Made by a program: the position numbers and the translations under genes. Positions 55,251 to 64,000 of a stretch of DNA of 64,000 nt are shown in pieces (position 1 is the stretch's first letter; the number at the start of each line of letters is the position of its first letter). A model generated the notes under the pieces. The model ran no database searches. It saw nothing but the letters and a program-made list of their open reading frames with translations, and was not told where the DNA came from. The stretch covers positions 87,506,779-87,570,778 of the forward strand of contig OX352761.1 in the NCBI GenBank assembly GCA_947095585.1, read 5' to 3'. Source of the stretch: Nephrocerus scutellatus (lineage: Eukaryota > Arthropoda > Insecta > Diptera > Pipunculidae).

Positions 55251-57321
55251 TATGGTGCTCTATGACAATGTCGCCACTACACATTAAAAGCAATCGTAAC
55301 TCATAATTTTTTGGTTTTTGGGGAATTATGGTTTGCGACAGAAATTGTGTTTGAATTTTATAACTGTTTTTAACTAAAATGTACATGTTGTCTAATAAAG
55401 CAAACTAGAAATTTATTTTAATCAGTAACCTACTGTACTAATCATGAATGTTTTAGACGCTTTTTCGGATTTGCCAATGATTAAAATTGATTCTTTTGGG
55501 GATCAAAAATTGTTAAACTCAACAACTACTACTAAAAACCCCACCTTTAACTAGTTTATTTTATTTATTTAATCTTCAAGGTATTCTTTTTAAGATTTTT
55601 TAAGAAAATAATAAATGAAAAAGAAAAATAAATATATTACTAATGAGGTATTAACAAACTATATATATATATATACAATATATATATATATATATATATT
55701 TAATGTAATGTTTAAAAAATTTACTTATATTTTCAGATTCGTACACCAATTCTTTAGAATACGTAACTTGGTGGAGCAAATACCAGAACTAGAGAATTTA
55801 TCTACCAACAATTACTAACTCCTAAATTCAAAATGTGTAAAAGAGAAATATATTTTAAAAGGTCATTTAAAATGCACAGCATTTACATTTTTTATTATTT
55901 ATTATAATGACTATTAAAATAAAATAATGTTTTAGTCAACAATAACGTAAAACCTGAAATGTAGTAATATGTAGAAATGTCTTTCTATCAGGTAGGTATT
56001 GAACAAGACAAATATTAATTTCATGAAAAGATTCTATTTTTCTTAGGGTATCCAATTATTTTCCAAACGAAATAAAACAGTAATTACAATTTCAAACTAA
56101 TAATTAAAACAAATACATAAAGTAAAAACAGTGTTTAGCGTTGCCTTGTTTTTAATTTATATTTTAAACCCAATTTTAAAAATACAAAACAAACAAAAAA
56201 TAGATGTATAACACAAAAGTAATAATATAAAATAAAGGCATTATTTCCGAGAATTTTGATCAAACAAACACAATTGTTAGGTTATCAGAATTAGAGTTAA
56301 AATGTCGACAAAAATGCTTATTAGTGATATGAATTTAAAGAAGAATATAGAAATAAAACTCTATCAACTGTAAAAAGTAGTAGAACTATACATAAAAAAT
56401 TAAAAAAAATTAGTATTAGATAAATTAATTCGTTTAGGATTTTCTTACCTCAAACCTTTTATAGTGTAGATAAATACAATTTTGCACAGATTCAAATCTG
56501 TGTTTTCTTTGTCGCAATATTTTAAGTTACAAACTTTTTGTTTCTGAAAATACTCGTATTACGCCGTAAATTTTTGCGGTCAAACTGTCTTCGAAATATG
56601 CCTTTATCTGACTAATTTTGGTTGCTTCAATATTTGAACGCACGTACTCGAAAGAATATTAGTAATTTAAAATGTAACTTTAAAAAAATAAACTTATCAT
56701 GCAAAATTAACATTTAACTTATTAAATTTATGCACGGCAGCATCGGTAATATTGCTACCACTTAAAAAAAATCAAAGGTAATTTTTTAAAAATAAACCGG
56801 AAACAAATTACTTGTTAAACTTGCTCCAACAGACTACATACTTTTATTTATAGAAAATATGACATAAAAAATATAATAAATACACTATTAATATTTTAGA
56901 TCGGTTTGTAATTCTGTCGCGAAATACTAATATAAAAACAAAAAATATCAAATCATATGCACAAAACTAAAAACTGCAAAACTAGTTTAAAAAATTTCAT
57001 TTAATCGATTAACTTATTGAATTTTACAACAAATAAAAATATACATTTTCCTATAAATAGTTAGCAAAATTTAAATAAATAAAATTCACAAATAAATATA
57101 GAATCCATTGTAATAGGTAGCCTTAGTTTTTAAGGCTTTTATTTATTTTACATGTTTTAAACACACGCAATACAAATTTACCCTACAACTTAAGGCTCAA
57201 CTCAATTTCGCCTCTTACGTTAAAGTCAAAATCCGTCGAAATGCTTTCCAAAGTTTCTAAAGTTTCTCATCCGACCATAATGTAATTTTGTCACCTTGAC
57301 TATCTATCATTTGAAATCATT
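55251..57321. other. AT-rich region, no identified element
   Basis: Begins with TGACAATGTCGCCACTACA (shared with 46876). Has a (TA)n microsatellite at 55660-55700 and a pyrimidine tract plus acceptor TATATTTTCAG at about 55727-55737, followed by an open stretch (FVHQFFRIRNLVEQIPELEN) to a TAA near 55816. An upstream 36-codon ORF at 55444-55554 starts MNVLDAFSDLPMIKIDSFGD. These could be small exons of a host gene, but splice partners are not established. The rest to 57321 has stops in all frames. Confidence 0.3.
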
Positions 57322-58472
57322 TTTTTAAATTCTTTATATTAACTTTGCGTGCCCGTGTGTTTGTGGCTTTGTTTGTCGTGGAATCTTGCGATCAATTTTT
57401 AACCCACTTCCCAAGGCCCGATTTTATTGAAATTATGCACACATGTGTATATCCGGAGATAACACATTCTATTAAAATTTGAGGCCCCTAAGGCCGCGGG
57501 TCGAGGGGCAACCATACAAAAATTTTAAAAAATTTACCCGATTTTCTTCAAATCTTATACGCATGTGTATCTTTGATAGACAACACTTTCTATAAAAATT
57601 TGGAAGTGATCGGGCCCCTGGGTCGGGGGGGCACCCATACAAATTTTATGAAAAAAGTTCCCGATTTTCTTCAAATTTTATACGCATGTGTATCTCCGAT
57701 GGACAAAACTTTTTTTAAAATTTTTGAAGCGATCGGGCCCCTGGGTCGGGGGGCTCCCATACAATTTCTTTTTAATTATCAATTTTTAACGCACTTCCTA
57801 AAGCCCGATTTTCCGTGACAATACTTTCTTTTAAAATTTGGAAGTGATCGGGCCCCGGGTTCGTGGGGCTCCCATACAAATTTAAAATAAAAATTACCCG
57901 ATTTTTTTTAAATTTTACACACATGTGTATACCCAATAAACAATACTTTTTTACTGGCATCAGATATTCGTCGCCCTTTATGGACTGTGTGCGGTGTGTG
58001 CTGCGCAGTCGGCTGCGCTGCATGGTTTTGGTGGTGGAGAGAGAGAGAGAAATCTTAGCTCACGCACAAATGAACCCAGCAAATGAAACGAGACATACAT
58101 GTTTTATGCTTAATTCAACTTACTTACTTATTTACTGAATTGTATTTTTATTGATGTCGTTTTTTGTTGTCGATATCAACTAACAGATAGAACAACAAGT
58201 TTTCACAATATTCTGTCATTTGGCGTTTTCATAAATTAGTTCAGAGCAGTCAAAGAGTTCTCAAGAAAAATGCTGGTGTTTCTTATTTTCTCAGAGTATG
58301 TTCTCAGAATGAAATGATCCGTGCATTTTCAAATTTGACATCTGATGTCAAATGTCACTTTCGATTATTTTCTCCTACAATAAAAAAACCCAGGATCGAG
58401 GGGCTCCCATATCAACTTCTGCGATTATAGAATTTAGATGAAAAATTTTAATTTTTATGGGTTGTTTTTTAT
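57322..58472 (+). repeat. R1 element, copy E (long form)
   Basis: Starts TTTTTTAAATTCTTTATATT and ends AATTTTTATGGGTTGTTTTT. ~119-bp units lie at 57420-57950; the 350-bp module shared with copy C lies at 57955-58300. Directly precedes the Harbinger element. Confidence 0.8.
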
Positions 58473-58523
58473 TTAGTATGTACTTTATAAGTGATAAAAT
58501 ATATAGTGGTACTAAAAATGAAT

Positions 58524-59188
58524 AGGCATGGGTTAATACTAATATTTGTAGATATCACCTGATATGAATATATTCGTTATTTAATATTATAATATCTTAA
58601 CCGATACGAAAATATCACTAATACTGGTATCTCTCATAGTAACAAAGCTATGGTATTACATTTGAGAGTACAGTATTTAGACATCTATTTTTTTTAAAAT
58701 ACATACATATCTGTTTATGTTACATATGTATATTAAATTATGTTGTCAATACTATTATGTACATAGAAGCACATAGAATAAAAGAATAAGTTCTTTAGAT
58801 TCCCATAGGATATTTAAGTTTGATACATGACTGAACATGTAACATAGAAAAATTATATTTATGATCAGCATCAATTGCCGAGTCAAATGACCGATATCCG
58901 TCCGTATTTTGAGCTATGAAACTGAATAGTACTATAAGACCATGAGATGCTTTCTGTCTCACTCCAAATCACTTCATCTTTGCGCTTTCGTATCACACAT
59001 ATGTATACTGAATACCTACACATGCATATGAATATTAGTTCTCGATTGGATTCTTACTGGAATAGTGTAATCTAATACGTTTGGTGAATATCAACGTATC
59101 ATAATATCTTTGTTATTCGTATTAGTGATACGTAATATGTACAAATATTAGTTATATTTTAACGAATACTAATATATTCGTCTCACCT
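58524..59188. mobile_element. hAT-like MITE, 665 bp
   Basis: Flanked by CTAAAAATGAAT (58512-58523 and 59189-59200). The ends AGGCATGGGTTAATAC and, inverted, AGGTGAGACGAATATATTAG are imperfect inverted repeats; subterminal ATTCGT/ATACG-rich sequence is repeated on both arms. hAT elements make 8-bp duplications; the 12-bp match may include chance bases. No coding. Confidence 0.55.
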
Positions 59189-60322
59189 CTAAAAATGAAT
59201 CAAACATCTTTAAATTTATTAGCGGCAAAGATGATGCAATGTTCATTCAACATGCTAGCAGAATTAAAAGAATTTATGGATCAAATCGTACGGCCAATAA
59301 ATCGCAATCGGAATCGAATAACGTTCCTAAAAATAAAGGAACTAGACAGCCAACAATTTTTCATTTATACAAGAATGAATAAAAATCTATATGGAGTTCT
59401 TTTGAACCTCATATGGCCATATATGATCAAAACATCGATTAGAGAGCCGGTCAATCCACAGAATGTCGTCCTTATACGGCCATATATGATCAAAACATAG
59501 ATTAGAGAGCCGGTCAATCCACAGAATGTCGTCTGGCTGTGCTCTTACTGTAAATAATAGATATACTTATTTTAAAAAGTGTAATACTCACTAACTTGTT
59601 TTGTTTAACGCAGGGAACTTCCATTCAGTCTATCGCCTGGTCGTTTAAATAAGGCAAGAAAACGGTTCGTCAGATAGTTTTGGAAACAGCCGGTATAATG
59701 TGGAATGCATTATACCCTTTATATGTATCTGAACTGAGTTCCGAAGATTTTATTGAAATAAGAAATGACTTTTGGACGATGTGGAATATGCCCAATTGTT
59801 TAGGCTCCATCGATGGTAAGCACAATGCCATCAGATGCCCGCCGAAAAGTGGAAGCTAATACTTCTGCTACAAAAAGTATTTTAGCATTGTGCTGATGGA
59901 CGCTTGTGATGCAAAGTATCGCTTCATGTGCGTGGATATTAGAGCATATGGTAGTCAGAGCGATGGAGGTAAAAAAAATAATTACAATAATTTATAATTT
60001 TCACGTTATATTATTTTTCAATGTGTAGGTATTTTCCAAGTAAGTCGCTTTGGAAAAAGAATATTGGGCAAAACACTTTCTATTCCGGACGAAAAAAAAA
60101 CTGCCGAATACAAATATTAAAATTCCGCATTATTTTGTTGCCGATGCTGCCTTCCCGTTGGACAAATCGATAATGCGCCCATATTCGGGGACACTTTTGC
60201 AAGCAAAAAAAATAAATTTCAATAAGCGGTTATCAACGGCTCGTCGCACAATTGAGAATGCATTTGGAATATTAGTTTCCCGTTGGCGGATTTTGCTAAC
60301 AACTATTCACATGTTCCCAGAT

Positions 60323-61112
60323 TGTAACGGAGTTTTCCCAGCCGGGTTAAACTCAGCGTGACCAGAGTTCAGAGGAAAGGGGTCGTTACAATAACTCTTC
60401 CAATTATTTTTCTTTATTTCTCTTTTTCTTATAATTTAACGTGAGCCTGGGACGAGCGTATTTCCTGAACGATTTGTTAGCCTGAGACGAGCGTAAGTCC
60501 TGAGCGATGCGCTTGCCTTAGACGAGCGTAAATCCTGAGCGATGTGTTGGCGTGGGCTTGCGACTAGCGTCAATCCTGAGCGACTTGTGGGCGTGGGCCT
60601 GAGACAAGCAAGAATCCTGAGCGATGCGTAAGACTTAGACAAGCAAGAATCCTGAGCGACTTGTGGGCGTGAGCCTAAGACGAGCGTGCGCCCTAGGCGA
60701 TGCGTAAGCGTAGCGAGCGTTAGACGAACCGTATGGTCAACGATGAATACAGTGACGTCGGCAGAGAAAAGCACAGCAAAACGTTGGCAGCAGTAAGCGC
60801 AGATGTACCAGCGTAACCACCCGAGGGGAAATCACCCGGCAAAGTTACGTCGTACGACTATGAATACAGTGACGTCGGCAGAGAAAAGCTGAGCCTGCGT
60901 GCTCGCCCTTTTTTAGCATTTTGCGTTGCAAAATCTCTAAGTCACGTGCTGCGATGTGATTGGCCAGTCCGGTGGCGTGATGTTGTTTTAGCTATTTTAC
61001 TTTTATATAAGTTTGTTGGCGGCACTGTGTGGGTACAGGGTGCACCCGAATTTGGGGAAAAAACCATGTTTTGTGTAAACAAAATTCGGCCACAAGAATT
61101 TTGTTCCTCACA
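60323..61112 (-). repeat. solo LTR of family L1, 790 bp
   Basis: On the minus strand it starts TGTGAGGAACAAAATT, has TATATAAAAG near 61003-61012, GCCGACGTCACTG boxes, the short-repeat array (about 60450-60720) and the tail ending TTCCCAGCC-complement at 60323. A 4-bp AGAT target duplication flanks it (60319-60322, 61113-61116). Removing it restores the transposase frame. Confidence 0.9.
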
Positions 61113-61145
61113 AGATAATGCAGAAAAAATTGTGCTAGCATATGT

Positions 61146-61637
61146 CTTTCTTCTTGCTTTCCTTTACTCCGCGGGGGAGCATAGGGCTTCTACAAACGCC
61201 CGCCAACGAACTCGATTTAACGCCTGAGGTTTCAAGAGACGCCACTCGGTCCCCTGGGATCTTGCTTCCTCTTCTATTGTCCTTTTCCATGTCTTGCTAG
61301 GACGGCCAACTCGACGGCTTCCTTGTGGATTCCAGTCGAGCGCTAGTTTCGTAATGTCGTCCGCTGGCTTTCTCAAAGTGTGGCCAATCCAGCTCCATTT
61401 TCGTCGTCTGATGGTGAGCGCGATTGATTCCTGCTGTGTTACTCTCCGCAAGTCTTGATAGGTGATAATGTCCGGCCATCTTATTCTCAGTATCCTCCTT
61501 AAGCAATTGTTGACGAAAACTTGGAGGCGCGTCGCAATTGACTCTGTGACTTTCCACGTTTCGCAGCCATACAAGAGTACTGAGAGAACTTTAGATCTGA
61601 AGATCATTAGCTTTAGATTCCGGGAGATTTGCGAGAT
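61146..61637 (-). mobile_element. 5'-truncated RTE copy, 492 bp
   Basis: Flanked by TAGCATATGT (61136-61145, 61638-61647). It encodes only the C-terminal part: SVLLYGCETWKVTES, RRKWSWIGHTLRKPADD, GRPSKTWKRTIEEEAR, stop, then a tail ending AGAAGAAAG exactly like the full element at 36844. The frame is open throughout. Confidence 0.88.
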
Positions 61638-62133
61638 TAGCATATGTTAGCTGATAATTTCTTAATGTAAACGAATGAAACAAATTCGTCATATTATTGT
61701 CCCAATAATTATGTTGACTGGGAAGATCCTGACGGTGATTTACACAATGGACTGTAGCGAAGTGAAGTTGACCATAACATTCCATCAATTGCACCATCTG
61801 CTAATACCAATCACTACAGCGGCAGAACTTCAATTAATATAAGAAATACCCTCTGTGAATTTCTAATGAATAATTGAAAAAACTTTTTTTTAAAATAACA
61901 AAAAACTATTTTATATCAAATATTTACATTTTTTATTTTTAAGGATAGTATTATAATAGTATTTTGACTTTGTTTATTTTAATTTTAGGTAATGATTGCA
62001 AGGAAAACTCTAAATGTATGTTCCGCAGTTCTACGATTTTTGCGAGCATTTCTGTCTTAAAGTTAGCAGAAACGGCTCTTGGCAGATCTTTTAGTAATTC
62101 CATCGCCATCATCAAAAACAGCTGATCGGCGCT

Positions 62134-62690
62134 TTAACCAACTGCAGCTGACCTAGCTGGAATTGCTAACTGTTCTTCAAATTTTGTAATTGCGTTTCCA
62201 AAACGAAGGCAAACGTCGCCAAAAGCCTCACTCCTTATTTTTTTTTTTTTGTTTGTGGATGCGTTGTTTTCAGGTTGGCGGTTATATATATTTTCGTTAC
62301 ATATTGTTCTGAAAAAAAACACAAATTTAATTAGTTCGAAGCACAAAAAACACTGTTTTACCTTCGTGCTTTCATTGTCTTTTAAAAACTCACTTTTCTC
62401 GCAGATAAGACCACTAGCGGACGGCTGGTTCATCTTTTTTAACTCTCGTGCATATCTTTCCCGCAAAGCCTTCCATTTTTCCTTGCACTCATTAACTAAA
62501 ATTAAAATAAACAAACTCAGAGCTCATAGTTTTAAGAGAAAATATGATGTTAACTGTTTTGTTATTCTCGGTGCTTATTTGTCCCCATGCCTTCTCCTTT
62601 TCTATACGATTAAAATAATTCGGATGCAACCAGATAGAACACGTGTTGATAGCCCCCCGCCGGTTGAACTACCATAGCAAAATACTGAAG
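62134..62690 (-). pseudogene. MADF/SANT-like protein of the Harbinger element
   Basis: Minus strand. Near 62600 the sequence HPNYFNRIEKEKAWGQISTE fits the first helix of a MADF domain. After an apparent ~65-base intron or insertion it continues at about 62500 with ECKEKWKALRERYARELKK, the CxxKWxxLRxxYxRE core. A possible 53-base GT..AG intron (about 62305-62360) follows, then a Lys-rich stretch and an EEQLAIPARSAA tail. Such proteins bind element ends or bring the transposase to the nucleus in known Harbinger systems. Splicing is not settled, so function is unproven. Confidence 0.6.
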
Positions 62691-62700
62691 TACAGCTGAC

Positions 62701-62954
62701 TCCATCTCAGACTCATCATGAGCTCAGCAAATACATATAATATATTAGATAATAATATAATAGTTAGTTCACCGGGATAGGTGGGAGAAGAATCTTGTCC
62801 GTGAACTTGAATAATACAGAAAACAAGGCCTGCACCAGCCGTGGATGTTCTACAACATAGTCCATGGTTTTACGCAATATACACCGCATTTTTGCATACT
62901 GCAAAGACCGCCGATTTCAAAAGCATATTGGAGCGAAAAAGAGCTTTTTTATGA
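62701..62954. other. junction, no clear feature
   Basis: Contains AATATATTAGATAATAATAT-like sequence. From about 62840 there is open sequence (MFYNIVHGFTQYTPHFC) that may be the decayed upstream part of the non-LTR fragment to the right. Confidence 0.3.
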
Positions 62955-63940
62955 GTTTATTAAATAGCCAGGTATACTGCCGCCACCAAGCATATACGTT
63001 GTTAGCAGAGCGATAAATCGACTCAAGAATAATAAGGTTTCGGGATGAGATGGATCCCAGCAGATCTGATCAATTTTTTTTTTATAATTTGGGCACGCGT
63101 AAAGAGGTTCGCGCCCTTATAATGGTTGGCTATATGCATGTCCAAGCTTGGACGTTAAGAAAAGGACGAGAAAAGGGGATCATAGCGATGTGGAAAGACA
63201 AAGGTTGGCAGTGCATCCACATACGTGTTGTACGGCTCAAGAACGAATGTCTAAACTTAACTGTATGTCCTAAGATAAGCTTAGGGGTAAACTGATGAGT
63301 ATTTAGATTGCCACCAGTATTGCGGTTGAATTGAAAGAGTGGAGACATGCAACTGGCTATATCTCTTGAGCACCGCTGAAGTATGAGATAAGGAGCGATG
63401 CGAGATGATTGGAGAAAAGGCATCCTGTGGCCCATACATAAGAAGGGAGATATCGCAGCGTGCAGCAATTATCGTCGTATAATGTGGTTGAGTACCGCGT
63501 ATAAGATTTTTTCCTCTATCTTTCAAGGCAGGATATCCGATTATCATCATCGTTCGTTCAACCTGTGTGGCTTCATCCCAGGCAAATCAACAACTGATCA
63601 GATTTTCACCCATAGGCTGGTGATGGAAAAAAGACTAGTTTTAAAACTCACTACACACTGTTATAGACTTAGACTTTATAGCCGCCTTTGATAGCATAGC
63701 CACGGTAGAACTTTATAAAGCCATAAGAGAATTCGGCATCGCAAATAAACTGACACGACTGTGTAGGTTAGCCATGACCCGTGTTATAAGCCAAGTAAAA
63801 ATATCCGACATATCAAGCCCATTAAATTTCTATAAAGGGCTGCGAGAAGGGGTTGGGCTGGCCTTCGTCCTCTTCAACCTGGATTCGGAGAAAGTGATCC
63901 GAGACTTTGATGTGACAGGCATCACAAATAAAACTAGCAA
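62955..63940 (+). pseudogene. RTE-like non-LTR RT fragment
   Basis: Begins with PPPSIYVVSRAINRLKNNKV at about 62970, related to 28200. A 300-base unrelated stretch follows (about 63068-63380). RT resumes with WRKGILWPIHKKGDIAACSN, STAYKIFSSIFQGRISDYHH, GFIPGKSTTDQIFTHRLVME, then AAFDSIATVELYKAIREFGI (first catalytic Asp region) and GLREGVGLAFVLFNLDSEKV. The YxDD box is not reached before sequence similarity ends near 63940. Frameshifts are present. Confidence 0.7.
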
Positions 63941-64000
63941 CAAATTATTAAAACACAACTTCAAACAACTTACCAAAAACAAATCCCGATTCGATTGAAC

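Larger units (their letters stand above)
59195..61862 (+). pseudogene. Harbinger (HARBI1-type) transposase
   Basis: Exon 1 from 59195 has QQFFIYTRMNKNLYGVLLNL and WPYMIKTSIREPVNPQN. An intron appears to end at about 59613 (TTTAACGCAG). Exon 2 has LGSIDGKHNAIRCPPKSG (catalytic Asp 59812-59814). Intron 59969-60028 (GT..AG, 60 bp) splits GSQSDGG from IFQVSRFGK. Exon 3 has HYFVADAAFPLDKS (Asp 60143-60145) and RRTIENAFGILVSRWR (Glu 60254-60256). Defects: TAA at 59650 and 59857, a frameshift in the A-run near 60092-60100, a solo LTR after FPD and an RTE insertion after IVLAYV. The C-terminal end lies at 61648-61862 (NYVDWEDPDGDLHNGL). Confidence 0.85.
58476..62700 (+). mobile_element. PIF/Harbinger DNA transposon with three insertions
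   Basis: Contains a DDE transposase gene (plus strand) and a convergent MADF-like gene (minus strand), the two-gene layout of autonomous Harbinger elements. It carries a hAT-like MITE (58524-59188), a solo L1 LTR (60323-61112) and a 5'-truncated RTE copy (61146-61637). I did not find its terminal inverted repeats; the ends are set by the genes. Confidence 0.75.

Noticed and set aside
60436..60774. 112-residue minus frame of short repeats (also 9981-10325 and 13950-14270 on plus)
   Set aside because: Arises from the LTR short-repeat array; peptide repeats follow the DNA repeats.
62249..62677. 142-residue plus-strand frame with hydrophobic segments
   Set aside because: It is antisense to the MADF-like sequence (CKEKWKALRERYARE), which is the better coding interpretation.

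Overview
The window is AT-rich, intron-poor eukaryotic DNA made almost entirely of transposable elements (TEs). The complement is Ty3/gypsy of at least five kinds, BEL/Pao, RTE-like non-LTR elements, Tc1-like and PIF/Harbinger DNA transposons, a hAT-like MITE and non-autonomous repeat-bearing elements. Together with the primer-binding sites (tRNA-Trp, -Ser, -Lys and Arg-like) this points to an insect, most likely a fly (Diptera). That is inference; I see no convincing host gene, rRNA, tRNA gene or CRISPR.

Layout. 1-2983: minus-strand CsRn1-like gypsy element (LTR, tRNA-Trp site, Gag with a CHCC knuckle, -1 slip site, protease, RT), still open at the left edge. 3.3-7.7 kb: decayed mdg1/412-like element. 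7.7-9.5 kb: a non-autonomous repeat (R2) and the 5' end of another LTR element. About 10.1-14.4 kb: plus-strand LTR element (called L1 here) with a tRNA-Lys site and minisatellite-bearing LTRs; its gag-protease block is tandemly duplicated. 14.5-27.3 kb: an old gypsy fragment carrying an isolated LTR and, in a 5-bp duplication, an 11.2-kb BEL element with an env-like region and a 1,973-bp tandem duplication in pol.

27.9-31.2 kb: Tc1-like and non-LTR fragments and two copies of a repeat family (R1) built of ~119-bp units. 31.5-50.1 kb: a Russian-doll nest. A minus-strand errantivirus-type element (tRNA-Ser site, env remnant) contains a 3.3-kb RTE element in its RT gene (14-bp target duplication), an R1 copy, and a 7.3-kb plus-strand gypsy element in its 5' LTR (4-bp duplication). 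That inner element is itself filled with a MITE, an R2 copy, an R1 copy and a minisatellite.

50.8-55.3 kb: a foldback-like array of 494-bp units and inverted arms, all edged by one near-palindromic motif. 55.3-57.3 kb: AT-rich sequence without recognisable elements. 57.3-62.7 kb: an R1 copy, then a PIF/Harbinger transposon with its two genes (DDE transposase and MADF-like protein), broken by a MITE at the start codon, a solo L1 LTR and a truncated RTE copy, each with a matching target duplication. 62.9-64 kb: a non-LTR fragment.

The elements do not form a pathway; the value lies in the insertion order, the repeat families and several very recent tandem duplications. Nearly every coding region is broken. 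The exceptions are the partial CsRn1-like element and the long RT frame of the RTE element.
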